Shown here: in pieces, positions 36,328 to 45,153 of the stretch
How the letters are laid out: each line of letters starts with the position of its first letter
Position numbering within the stretch: position 1 is the stretch's first letter
NCBI RefSeq assembly: GCF_021300655.1
Contig: NZ_JAJTNB010000009.1
Location: forward strand, 1 to 53,461
Length of the DNA: 53,461 nucleotides
DNA from: Helicobacter kayseriensis
GTDB taxonomy: Bacteria > Campylobacterota > Campylobacteria > Campylobacterales > Helicobacteraceae
Reading direction: 5' to 3'
Made by a program: the position numbers and the translations under genes
The notes under the pieces: model-generated
Told to the model about the DNA's origin: nothing
The model's database searches: none
The model's input: the letters and a program-made list of their open reading frames with translations, nothing else

Positions 36328-37533
36328 CTAATCCTTAATAATAATTTTTGAAAATTTTCTCTTTCCAATTTGAAAAATATATTCACCCTTTTGCATTTTC
36401 AAATCTATATCTAAAACTTTTTCTTGATTGATTCTAAAACCTCCTGATTGAATATCTCTTCGAGCTTGAGAGGTAGAAGATGACATTTGACACTCTTTCA
36501 AAATAGCACAAACCCACTCTCCCTCTTTAAAAACAAAAGAGGGAATATCACTTGGAATCTCATTTTGGCTAAAAACTTGATCAAAGCTCTCTTTGGCTTC
36601 TTTTGAAGCACGTTCTCCATGATAACGCTCCACAATCTCCAAAGCCAAGACTTCCTTAGCGTGCTTAGGATGAAAACTACCTTCCTTCACGCCTCTTTTG
36701 ATTTCTTCAATCTCATCTAAGTTCTTTGTGCTCAAAAGCTCATAATACTTCCACATCAATTCATCAGAAATACTCAAAAGTTTGGCATACATTTCTTTTG
36801 GAGCCTCTACAATCCCCACATAATTCCCCAAACTCTTGCTCATCTTTTGAACCCCATCCAACCCCTCCAATAAAGGCATAAGAAGTACAGATTGCTCTTT
36901 TTTGATTCCATATGCCTTCTGCAAAGTTCTCCCCATCAAAAGATTGAACTTCTGATCATTCCCGCCTAGTTCTATATCACTTTGAAGCACAACAGAATCA
37001 TAACCTTGAAGCAAAGGATAAATAAATTCCACCAAAGAAATAGGCTTGCCTGCCTTGTAGCGTTTTGTAAAATCATCGCGCTCAAGCATTCGTGCTACAG
37101 AGAACTTTGAAGTCAATTCAATCATTCCAGCACTTCCAAGATTGTTTAACCAAAAAGAGTTGAAACAGATTTCTGTCAGATTAGAATCTAAAATCTTAAA
37201 AACCTGATCGCGATATGTTTGGGCATTGATTCTTACCTCTTCTTCACTTAAAGGCTTACGTGTTTCATTTTTGCCTGTTGGATCACCAATACGGGCTGTA
37301 AAATCTCCAATCAAAAATTTGACAAAACCACCGTGTTTTTGAAGAGTCGCAAGCTTTTGAAGCAAAACAGTATGACCCAAATGCAAATCGGGTGCAGTTG
37401 GATCAAATCCCGCCTTAACGACAAATCGCTCTCCAGTCTCATAAAATCGCTTCACCAATGTTTCAATATAATCTAGGGCAATAATCTCATTTGTCCCGCG
37501 ACAAATATCTCTCAATGCGTTTTGAACCTGCAT
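36328..37533 (-). CDS. tyrS: Tyrosyl-tRNA synthetase
   Basis: 401 residues. Class I synthetase with the HIGH-like motif HLGHTVL (about residues 51-57), the tyrosine-binding LQGYDSVVLQSDIELGGNDQ (about 175-194), KMSKS (about 231-235) and a C-terminal S4 RNA-binding domain. The start at ATG 37533 is preferred to the in-frame ATG at 37560, because GGAG lies just upstream and the family starts here. It is 13 nt after the spoT stop. Confidence 0.96.
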   Translation of the reverse strand: MQVQNALRDICRGTNEIIALDYIETLVKRFYETGERFVVKAGFDPTAPDLHLGHTVLLQKLATLQKHGGFVKFLIGDFTARIGDPTGKNETRKPLSEEEVRINAQTYRDQVFKILDSNLTEICFNSFWLNNLGSAGMIELTSKFSVARMLERDDFTKRYKAGKPISLVEFIYPLLQGYDSVVLQSDIELGGNDQKFNLLMGRTLQKAYGIKKEQSVLLMPLLEGLDGVQKMSKSLGNYVGIVEAPKEMYAKLLSISDELMWKYYELLSTKNLDEIEEIKRGVKEGSFHPKHAKEVLALEIVERYHGERASKEAKESFDQVFSQNEIPSDIPSFVFKEGEWVCAILKECQMSSSTSQARRDIQSGGFRINQEKVLDIDLKMQKGEYIFQIGKRKFSKIIIKD

Positions 37534-37546
37534 CTTTTTCTCCAAA

Positions 37547-39670
37547 TTACCGATAAGCATCTTTTAAATTTTGGAATTCTACAATTTTATATTTACTGGA
37601 TATCCCATTTTTCAGCTCTTTGGCGATTTTAGAATCAACTTCTACATCTACCTCAAAATGTGTCAAAAATTGATCTTGATAACCCTTATAAAAAATCCCT
37701 GTCAGATTGCACCCATATTTTGCCAAATCCGTCAAAAATCGCGCAAGAGCCCCTCGCGTATCTTCCAAAATGATAACAATTTTATATTTAGCCCCAATCT
37801 TGCCTGTCCAATCTACAAAAACCATCTTTGTATTTTCTTGAATTTTCGCCTTTTCACAAAGCTTATGATGAATAAGCACCTTTTGATTTTCCAAGATTCC
37901 CATTACCTCATCGCCCTGTTTAGGATAGCAACAATAATCATACAAAATACCATCAATAGGCTTATGGCTTAAAATTTTGAGATTATCAATCTCATATTCT
38001 TGAAGCTCCCAATTCAAATAACGCAAACGCGACAACAAAGATCCACTTTTATAAAAATATTCCACCAATTTTTTGCTTGCATCTTTTATCTCAGCTTCGC
38101 TAAGGATTGCATTGGGGTTGATCCAGTTTTTTGAGAGTGCTGATTGGATTTGAGCATAGGTTTTGCCAAAAAAAGTCTTCAAAATTTGCATCACAATCAA
38201 AAGATTAATTTCTCTCAATTTGTTTTGACAACTAATTCTGATTCTATTCTTTGCCTTAGAAGTCTTGACAAGATCAATCCAAGAACAACGCATTCCGCTT
38301 GTCTCCCCCGTCACAATACGCACAATATCTCCATTTTTCAATCGTTCTAGCAAATTAGCCTTTTGATGATTGACATATGCTCCTATCGCACTCTCTCCAA
38401 GCTCTGTATGAACAGCATAGGCAAAATCAAGCACAACAGACCCTGCAGGAAGTGAATAAACATCTCCTCGAGGAGAAAAAACAGCAATATCTTCGCGATA
38501 CAAATCACTTTTTACAAGTTCATAAAACTCTCCAATATCTTGATCTTTGTATTCAATATTGCTTAGCCAATCAAGAGAAATTTGATTCCCCATCTTGTAC
38601 TTCCAATGTGCGGCCAATCCAAACTCTGCACTTTTTTGCATATCAAATGTGCGAATCTGCACTTCAAAAATTGAACGCTTATCAAAGACGGTCGTATGGA
38701 TTGTCTGATATCCATTTTCTTTAGGGATTGCAATATAGTCCTTAAACCTTGAAGTAATGGGCTTAAAGTGCAAATGCACAAGCCCCAAAACACGATAACA
38801 ATCAATTGAATTTTGCACAATGATTCGAATAGCAAGTAAGTCTAGTATCTCTTCGACCCCCACGCCCTTACGCTGCATTTTGAGATAAATCGAATAAGGA
38901 CGCTTAAGGCGACTTTGGATCTGAAAACTCTCCTCTTGAAATCCTTCAAGCACAAGAAGATTCTTCATTTTTTGCACAAATTCTTCTAGTTTCCCCTTCA
39001 AAATCAAATGATTTTCACCCAGAAATGCCTGAATCTTATTGTGCTCCTCACGCAAGAGATAATAAAAACTGCGATCTTCTAAAGCATTTTTGATTGAAGA
39101 GATTCCCAGTCGATAGGCAATTGGCGCATATACAACAAGAGTCTCCTCAGAAATTTTTCTTTGCTTTTGCTCACTTAGCGCATCAAGAGTAAGCATATTA
39201 TGCAAACGATCACAGATTTTGACAAAAATTGCCCTCACATCCTTAATAGAGGCGAGCAAAACCTTGCGAAAAGAAGAAGCCTGAGCCAAGATTTTTGCAT
39301 CCTGAATCCCCTTGGGAATATTCTCCTCTCTTAGCTCAACAATCTTGGTCAATGCATCAACAATTTGAGCCACCTCATCGCCAAACTCACATCTCACTTC
39401 ATCAAGAGAAAAATGCGTATCCTCTACCACATCATGCAAAAGAGCAGAGCAAATCATCGCCTCATCGCCCCCATAATAAGCCACAATACAAGCAACACAA
39501 ATAGGATGCACTGCATAAGGCTCGCCACTTTTGCGATATTGCTCTTTGTGAGCACCAATTGAAAATTCAAGTGCTTTTTGGATTCGTGAAGTAACGGGGG
39601 TTAAAGAATGAAGTTTTTGCAAAGAAGAGGAAATTTCTTTGCAAGAAGTGACAAATGAAAAAAGATCCAA
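37547..39670 (-). CDS. spoT: Bifunctional (p)ppGpp synthetase/hydrolase (RSH family)
   Basis: 707 residues. HD hydrolase domain with LLHDVVEDTHF (about 78-88) and ICDRLHNMLTL, synthetase domain (RLKRPYSIYLKM, about 261-272, and YIAIPKENGYQTIHTTV, about 318-334), TGS domain (IAVFSPRGDVYSLPAGSVVLDF, about 399-420), then a C-terminal ACT domain (KIVIILEDTRGALARFLTDL). All domains of a single RSH protein are present, so it should both make and degrade the alarmone, as in H. pylori. The start is TTG at 39670, 1 nt after the rpoZ stop region. Fits HP0775 in order. Confidence 0.95.
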   Translation of the reverse strand: MDLFSFVTSCKEISSSLQKLHSLTPVTSRIQKALEFSIGAHKEQYRKSGEPYAVHPICVACIVAYYGGDEAMICSALLHDVVEDTHFSLDEVRCEFGDEVAQIVDALTKIVELREENIPKGIQDAKILAQASSFRKVLLASIKDVRAIFVKICDRLHNMLTLDALSEQKQRKISEETLVVYAPIAYRLGISSIKNALEDRSFYYLLREEHNKIQAFLGENHLILKGKLEEFVQKMKNLLVLEGFQEESFQIQSRLKRPYSIYLKMQRKGVGVEEILDLLAIRIIVQNSIDCYRVLGLVHLHFKPITSRFKDYIAIPKENGYQTIHTTVFDKRSIFEVQIRTFDMQKSAEFGLAAHWKYKMGNQISLDWLSNIEYKDQDIGEFYELVKSDLYREDIAVFSPRGDVYSLPAGSVVLDFAYAVHTELGESAIGAYVNHQKANLLERLKNGDIVRIVTGETSGMRCSWIDLVKTSKAKNRIRISCQNKLREINLLIVMQILKTFFGKTYAQIQSALSKNWINPNAILSEAEIKDASKKLVEYFYKSGSLLSRLRYLNWELQEYEIDNLKILSHKPIDGILYDYCCYPKQGDEVMGILENQKVLIHHKLCEKAKIQENTKMVFVDWTGKIGAKYKIVIILEDTRGALARFLTDLAKYGCNLTGIFYKGYQDQFLTHFEVDVEVDSKIAKELKNGISSKYKIVEFQNLKDAYR

Positions 39671-39671
39671 C

Positions 39672-39896
39672 TTATCGTCTCAAGTTTGCATCAATACCTG
39701 TAAATGCAATTTTATCTTGGGCAATTTCCATCATTGCAATATCTGCAAGCTTGTGAATCTTGAGATCAACACCATCTACAAGAGGCTTTGCTCCATTGCT
39801 AAGCTCTTTTGTTCTTGCAAAAACAAGATTGGATAAAACATAGCGATCGTTCCCAGTTTTCTCTAATGCTTTCGCTGCTATTTCTTCTGTTCTCAT
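39672..39896 (-). CDS. rpoZ: RNA polymerase omega subunit
   Basis: 74 residues from ATG 39896 ([19 protein letters not shown]); the open frame continues upstream but without family sequence. The region [16 protein letters not shown] matches the core of omega, which wraps the beta' C-terminus and takes part in ppGpp binding. It lies between pyrH and spoT on the same strand, the usual association of rpoZ with the stringent-response gene. Confidence 0.94.
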   Translation of the reverse strand: MRTEEIAAKALEKTGNDRYVLSNLVFARTKELSNGAKPLVDGVDLKIHKLADIAMMEIAQDKIAFTGIDANLRR

Positions 39897-39931
39897 TTTT
39901 TTCCTTTTTTCTTTGAATTTTAACAAAAAGT

Positions 39932-40696
<765 letters not shown>

Positions 40697-41977
40697 TTAA
40701 GAGTTTTGCGTTTTCCATCTCAAAACAAATCTGCTTCCTTTTTGATATTCACTCTCTACTTCAAGAGCAATTTCAAATTCATCACAAATTTTTTTTACGA
40801 TACTTAACCCCAGCCCAAATCCACCTCCGCTGTGCTCCAATCGCTCATAACGATGAAAAATCTTTTCCAAATCTTTGGCCCTGATTCCATATCCACTATC
40901 TTGTATTGCAAGAAGAGGACCCCTTTCATCCTCTCCTACAAAGATTTGGACTTCTCCTCCTTTTGGCGTGTATTTGTAAGCATTGCTCAAAAGATTATCC
41001 AAAACCAAGGTCATTGCTTTTTGATCAATCATTGTTCTCATAGGAGAAAGTGTTTTGACGATCTCAATACGCTTTTGCTCAAACAAAAAGGAGAAAAAAT
41101 CAAGTCGCTCCATTACAAGCTCTTCTATTTTGACATTCCCAATCTCTTGTTTGGGATTCCCAAATGAGCTATACACCAAACTATGATAAATATTCTCAAT
41201 TGTTTTTGCAGAAATTTGAATATAGCGAAGTTTTTTCTTCTCTTCTTGGGGAATCTTATCTTGATTGATACGCTCAATACTCATCTGCAAAACACTTAAG
41301 GGAGTATTGATCTCATGCGTTGTATCTTTAATAAACTCATCTAAATCGTGAATTTTTTGATACAGTGGGCGCAAAGATAAGCGCACCAAGAAATATCCTA
41401 CAGTCCCCATCATCAAAATAGCACATCCAAAAATACCCCAAACTTTGAGACGCAGATTCCACAATAACCCCTCGATATTCCCCCCATCAATCACTACCCT
41501 AAAGGCTTTATCCGCCCCCTTATTCCCTCTCCCAAAAGATGACACATAGTATCCATCAAAAGAAGTGTCCAAAAACTCTGGGATTCCATATGAATTCAGC
41601 ACCACATGATTGTTGATAATAAAGATTCCATTTTCTTGTGGGATTTCATCTGGAGAAAACTTCATATTGTCATACACCAGCTCGCCATTCTCTCCAAAAA
41701 CCATAATCCGACGCTTTCTATCCAAAGAAATCTCTTGCAAAACTGATTTTTGAGACTCAAGATTCTGCAAATTGGCATATTCCTCGCGTTTTGCCAAGAC
41801 ATTGATGAGTCTTTTAGCTAGCTTGTCAATCTTATAAAACGACTGAGTTTTGATTGCATTCACCTCGCCAAAATACCATGTTCCAAAAATTACACTCAAG
41901 AAAAATGCGGTGCTAACTAAATAAAGAGACAAGATCTGCAACGTTGTTTTTTTGACCTCATTCATAGCAATATCCAT
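40697..41977 (-). CDS. Two-component sensor histidine kinase
   Basis: 426 residues. Two membrane helices (about 10-32 and 143-165) flank a periplasmic sensor region of about 110 residues. Next come the phosphoacceptor box DTTHEINTPLSVLQM and the ATPase domain with VLDNLLSNAYKYTPKGG (N box), DSGYGI and GGGFGLGLSIVKKI (G2 box). I use ATG 41977, with AGAGAGG upstream, overlapping the response-regulator end by 20 nt. It is the cognate partner of that gene. The signal is unknown; the PepSY-type protein upstream hints at metal or haem. Confidence 0.88.
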   Translation of the reverse strand: MDIAMNEVKKTTLQILSLYLVSTAFFLSVIFGTWYFGEVNAIKTQSFYKIDKLAKRLINVLAKREEYANLQNLESQKSVLQEISLDRKRRIMVFGENGELVYDNMKFSPDEIPQENGIFIINNHVVLNSYGIPEFLDTSFDGYYVSSFGRGNKGADKAFRVVIDGGNIEGLLWNLRLKVWGIFGCAILMMGTVGYFLVRLSLRPLYQKIHDLDEFIKDTTHEINTPLSVLQMSIERINQDKIPQEEKKKLRYIQISAKTIENIYHSLVYSSFGNPKQEIGNVKIEELVMERLDFFSFLFEQKRIEIVKTLSPMRTMIDQKAMTLVLDNLLSNAYKYTPKGGEVQIFVGEDERGPLLAIQDSGYGIRAKDLEKIFHRYERLEHSGGGFGLGLSIVKKICDEFEIALEVESEYQKGSRFVLRWKTQNS

Positions 41978-42599
41978 AGCCTCTCTTGGTTTTAATTCTG
42001 TCCTTACCAATATAGATCCGCAAATTTTTAATATAGACACGCAAAGATAGAAAGCTTGGCTCCTCATAACCCCACAAACGATAAGAAATATCCTCTAAAG
42101 TCAAATATTTCCCCCTATTCTCAATCAAATATGCAAGAAGCTCATTTTCTTTGTTTGTCAAAGGCAATAGCTCTTGATCGCGATATAAAAGCTTTTGAAC
42201 ACAATCAAAATACACACCCCCGCCAAACTCAATCCAATACGAATTTTCTTTTTTGAGCAATTTTTGAATACGCAAAAACAACTCTTCAAGCTCAAAGGGT
42301 TTTTTTAGATAATCATCACATCCACTCTCATAGCCTTCTTGTAAATCGCCAATAGCATTGAGTGAGGTTGTAAAAATTGTGGGTGTCTGAATCTTGTGCT
42401 CACGCAAATGGCGCAAGAGAGAAAAGCCATCTCCCAATGGAACTTTGACATCAAAAATAAAAAGCTCGTATTGTTGATTAAGCGCCTTTTCTAGTGCCTC
42501 ATCAGCGTCATTTACACATTCAACTTCAAACCCCCTAGAGACAAGAAATTCTTCCATTATTTCCATAAGAAAAACATCATCTTCTAAAAGCAAAATCAT
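41958..42599 (-). CDS. OmpR-family response regulator
   Basis: 213 residues from ATG 42599, placed behind GGGGAAGAG. The receiver domain starts with ILLLEDDVFLMEIMEEFL, with the phosphorylated Asp in LFIFDVKVPLGDG (about residue 51) and the switch Lys in DDYLKKPFELEEL (about residue 99). The C-terminal winged-helix DNA-binding domain covers about 125-213 and ends RIKTKRGYGYCYE. It starts 25 nt downstream of the PepSY-type gene's end and overlaps the kinase gene, so all three form one operon. Confidence 0.93.
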   Translation of the reverse strand: MILLLEDDVFLMEIMEEFLVSRGFEVECVNDADEALEKALNQQYELFIFDVKVPLGDGFSLLRHLREHKIQTPTIFTTSLNAIGDLQEGYESGCDDYLKKPFELEELFLRIQKLLKKENSYWIEFGGGVYFDCVQKLLYRDQELLPLTNKENELLAYLIENRGKYLTLEDISYRLWGYEEPSFLSLRVYIKNLRIYIGKDRIKTKRGYGYCYE

Positions 42600-42624
42600 T
42601 CTCTTCCCCAATTTTCTCAATCAA

Positions 42625-43164
42625 TTATTGCAAACTCAAATAGCCCACAATACAAGCAACAAAAAATCCTAAAAACATAACACTCAAAGCCTGTTTTCTT
42701 CGTTTATTACAAAACTTTGTCATCACAAGTCCAGAAAAATAAAAAACAAGCATCGAAAAAGCAAAGCCATAAGCCAATACATCAAAATACCATTTTGCTT
42801 TTCCCTTATGCAACATAATCAAATTTCCCAAAAGACTTCTTTTGATAATCTCTACCTTAAGCCCATCTTTATCACTTTGAATACTCGCACTATAGCTCGC
42901 ACTCCCCATGATTAAAGTGTTATTTTTTCCTTTTTTGAGCTCGGTTTGTAAAATAGGCTTCAAATGATTTTCAGATAGCCACCGATTGATCACATTGGGA
43001 ATCTCACTTTTTGGAATCATTGGGGAGGAAAAACTCCAAACTTTTGCACCACTATCCTGATTGAATCCACTCAAATAAAAAGCACCTGTCACGGCATATA
43101 ACAATGCCAAAGGCAAAAAGAATAAGCTTAAATTGATATGGATGGTTCGAAACACTTTTCCCAT
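42625..43164 (-). CDS. PepSY-associated transmembrane protein
   Basis: 179 residues. N-terminal helix with HINLSLFFLPLALLYAVTGAFY (about 9-30), a periplasmic domain of about 95 residues, then two C-terminal helices (about 127-147 and 156-176). The arrangement, including an N-terminal HxxxxL...TG helix and LHKGKAKWYFDVLAYG before helix 2, is that of PepSY_TM iron-regulated membrane proteins, often linked to siderophore or haem reduction. AAGGAGA precedes the ATG. It is first in an operon with the two-component system. Confidence 0.78.
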   Translation of the reverse strand: MGKVFRTIHINLSLFFLPLALLYAVTGAFYLSGFNQDSGAKVWSFSSPMIPKSEIPNVINRWLSENHLKPILQTELKKGKNNTLIMGSASYSASIQSDKDGLKVEIIKRSLLGNLIMLHKGKAKWYFDVLAYGFAFSMLVFYFSGLVMTKFCNKRRKQALSVMFLGFFVACIVGYLSLQ

Positions 43165-43193
43165 CTTGTCTCCTTGTTTAAAAATTGGAAGCC

Positions 43194-43205
43194 ATAATCA
43201 TTATC
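43194..43205. promoter_or_regulatory. Fur-box-like sequence upstream of the PepSY/two-component operon
   Basis: ATAATCATTATC equals the last 12 bases of the classical 19-bp Fur consensus; the remaining 7 bases match at 2 positions. It ends 41 bp upstream of the PepSY-type start codon, a good place for iron-dependent repression. Confidence 0.45.
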
Positions 43206-43242
43206 AAAATTTGTAAATTTTTTATGAAATTATGAAAATTGG

Positions 43243-43318
43243 TGGCGACCCCTAGAAGATTTGAACTTCTGTGTCTACCTAGAAAGGGTAGTATCCTTGG
43301 CCACTAGATGAAGGGGTC
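43243..43318 (-). tRNA. tRNA-Glu(UUC), divergent copy with U37
   Basis: Acceptor GACCCCT / AGGGGTC, discriminator G, CCA encoded. Anticodon arm CTACC-CTTTCTA-GGTAG gives anticodon TTC, but position 37 is T, where a purine is nearly universal. T arm AGAAG-TTCAAAT-CTTCT. Last gene of the five-tRNA operon. Confidence 0.9.
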
Positions 43319-43347
43319 AAACAAAAAATATGGGGAAATCAAAGAAG

Positions 43348-43424
43348 TGGCGGAGCGGACGGGGCTCGAACCCGCGACCCCCTGCGTGACAGGCAGGTAT
43401 TCTAACCAACTGAACTACCGCTCC
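43348..43424 (-). tRNA. tRNA-Asp(GUC)
   Basis: Acceptor GGAGCGG, anticodon arm CCTGC-CTGTCAC-GCAGG (anticodon GTC), T arm CGGG-TTCGAGC-CCCG, discriminator G with CCA encoded. All arms pair normally. Confidence 0.96.
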
Positions 43425-43433
43425 AAATCAAAG

Positions 43434-43509
43434 TGGTGGTCGCTACAAGACTCGAACTTGTGACATCTACCTTGTAAGGGTAGCGCTCTACCAACTGAGC
43501 TAAGCGACC
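43434..43509 (-). tRNA. tRNA-Val(UAC)
   Basis: Acceptor GGTCGCT / AGCGACC, anticodon arm CTACC-CTTACAA-GGTAG (anticodon TAC), T arm ACAAG-TTCGAGT-CTTGT, discriminator A with CCA encoded. Confidence 0.96.
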
Positions 43510-43541
43510 AACTTTGAAGAAAAATTATCTGAAGTCAAAAG

Positions 43542-43616
43542 TGGTGACCCCTAGGGGACTCGAACCCCTGTAGCCACCGTGAAAGGGTGGTATCCTAACC
43601 GCTAGATGAAGGGGCC
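43542..43616 (-). tRNA. tRNA-Glu(UUC), canonical copy
   Basis: Acceptor GGCCCCT / AGGGGTC with a G-U at pair 2-71, anticodon arm CCACC-CTTTCAC-GGTGG (anticodon TTC, normal A37), T arm AGGGG-TTCGAGT-CCCCT, discriminator A, CCA encoded. It differs widely from the other tRNA-Glu in this operon. Confidence 0.96.
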
Positions 43617-43638
43617 ACTGCATTTAACTATCAATAAA

Positions 43639-43714
43639 TGGTGACCCGTGTTGGATTCGAACCAACGGCCCACTCCTTAAAAGGGAGTTGCTCTACCAGC
43701 TGAGCTAACGGGTC
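43639..43714 (-). tRNA. tRNA-Lys(UUU)
   Basis: Acceptor GACCCGT / ACGGGTC, anticodon arm ACTCC-CTTTTAA-GGAGT (anticodon TTT), T arm TTGG-TTCGAAT-CCAA, discriminator A, CCA encoded. First tRNA behind the operon promoter. Confidence 0.96.
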
Positions 43715-43748
43715 ATCTCATAGCTAAATACTGAAAACCAAAAGCGGG

Positions 43749-43777
43749 ATTATAATCACAAAAATTCTAAAAGTCAA
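43749..43777 (-). promoter_or_regulatory. Strong vegetative promoter of the tRNA operon
   Basis: On the minus strand TTGACT (43777-43772), 17 bp, TATAAT (43754-43749), a near-consensus promoter and unusual for this phylum, where -35 boxes are weak. The bases after the -10 are CCCGC, a GC-rich discriminator typical of stringently controlled stable-RNA promoters. Predicted start near 43742, about 28 nt before tRNA-Lys. Confidence 0.8.
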
Positions 43778-43905
43778 TATATTTTCAAAATTTTTTTATT
43801 GAAATTTTAAAAAACACACATTTTCTCAAGATTTTTATTTCATCAATACAATTCTTTCTCAAAAACAATCAATCCATATAACATTGATTTAGCAAAGGGG
43901 ACAAA

Positions 43906-45096
43906 ATGAATTTGGAATTTTATCTTATCGGAATTGGAGCAATCTTATTTATAAGCATTTTTTCAAGCAAGCTTTCGACTAAATTTGGCATTCCTCTTCT
44001 TTTGATCTTTTTGATTCTTGGGATGCTTATGGGGAGTGAGGGGATTTTGGGAATTGAATTTGACAACCCCCAAACAGCTCAAATTATAGGAACGATTGCA
44101 CTTTTGTTTATTTTATATGATGGAGGATTATCTACGAATTATTCTCACATCAAACCTATTCTTCTTGAGGGTTCTCTTCTTGCAACCTTTGGCGTATTGA
44201 TTACTGCTTTGGCAATTGCATTTTGTGCGCACTTATTTCTTGATTTTACGCTTTTAGAATCATTTCTTTTGGGCGCAATTGTCTCATCAACAGACGCAGC
44301 CGCAGTCTTTTCGATCCTCAGAGCCAAGAAACTTGCACTCAAAAACAATATTGGCAATGTCTTAGAATTAGAATCTGGAAGCAATGACCCTATGGCTATT
44401 TTTCTAACACTAACCATTCTCAATCTAATTGGAATCCAAAATTGGGAAGAATTCTCGTTTTGGATGCTTGCTTGGGAATTTATTTTGCAATTTGCGCTTG
44501 GGATTGGACTTGGTTTTCTCTTTGGAATCCTTTTTCCTAAAATTTGCCATTTTGCCAAAATCAGTCATGCCAATCTTTATGCACTCCTTAGTGTTGCTTG
44601 GCTTCTCCTAATGTATGGCTTTACCTCAAGCATTGGAGGCAATGGCTTTTTATGTATTTATATTGCAGGCATTCTCATTCATCGCAGTGATTTCCCCTTC
44701 AAACAAAATGTCTTGGATTTTCACGATACCCTTGCTTGGATGATGCAAATTATTGTCTTTTTGGTATTAGGACTTCTTGTATTTCCTTCAGAACTTTTCA
44801 ATGAAGCGATTCCTGCGCTGATCCTAACCTTTCTTCTTATCTTTTTTGCACGCCCTCTTGGCGTCTTTTTATCTCTCATTAAGAGCCGTTACAATTTCAA
44901 AGAAAAATGTTTTATTTCTTGGGTTGGATTAAGGGGTGCTGTGCCTATTGTGCTTGCCACATATCCCTATCTTGAAGGACTTCAAAAATCACACCAAATC
45001 TTTAATATCGTTTTTTTCATGGTATTTATTTCTGTTTTTATTCAGGGCATGACACTTTCACCTCTAGCTAATAAACTCAAAATCATAGAGGAGTAG
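43906..45096 (+). CDS. CPA1-family cation/proton antiporter, NhaP2-like
   Basis: 396 residues with about 12 membrane helices. Landmarks are GAIVSSTDAAAVFSIL (about 124-139) and the ion-site region LELESGSNDPMAIFLTLTI (about 152-170) with its ND pair. GNGFLCIYIAGILI (about 247-260) and WVGLRGAVPIVLATYP (about 344-359) complete the set. It lacks the cytosolic TrkA_C extension of E. coli NhaP2/CvrA. It exchanges K+ or Na+ for protons; the ion cannot be told. AAAGGGG precedes the ATG. A sigma-54 promoter for the flagellar genes lies right after its stop. Confidence 0.88.
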   Translation: MNLEFYLIGIGAILFISIFSSKLSTKFGIPLLLIFLILGMLMGSEGILGIEFDNPQTAQIIGTIALLFILYDGGLSTNYSHIKPILLEGSLLATFGVLITALAIAFCAHLFLDFTLLESFLLGAIVSSTDAAAVFSILRAKKLALKNNIGNVLELESGSNDPMAIFLTLTILNLIGIQNWEEFSFWMLAWEFILQFALGIGLGFLFGILFPKICHFAKISHANLYALLSVAWLLLMYGFTSSIGGNGFLCIYIAGILIHRSDFPFKQNVLDFHDTLAWMMQIIVFLVLGLLVFPSELFNEAIPALILTFLLIFFARPLGVFLSLIKSRYNFKEKCFISWVGLRGAVPIVLATYPYLEGLQKSHQIFNIVFFMVFISVFIQGMTLSPLANKLKIIEE

Positions 45097-45113
45097 TGGA
45101 ACACCAATTGCTT
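45097..45113 (+). promoter_or_regulatory. Sigma-54 promoter of flgG2-flgG
   Basis: TGGAAC-N5-TTGCTT, with the invariant GG (45098-45099) and GC (45110-45111) separated by 10 bp as RpoN requires. This is the form used by Campylobacter and Helicobacter rod-hook genes. The predicted start is about 12 bp downstream, leaving a leader of about 30 nt before the flgG2 ATG. Confidence 0.85.
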
Positions 45114-45153
45114 CTTTTGCAAAAACAATTCTAAATTTATACGGAGCAAAGGA

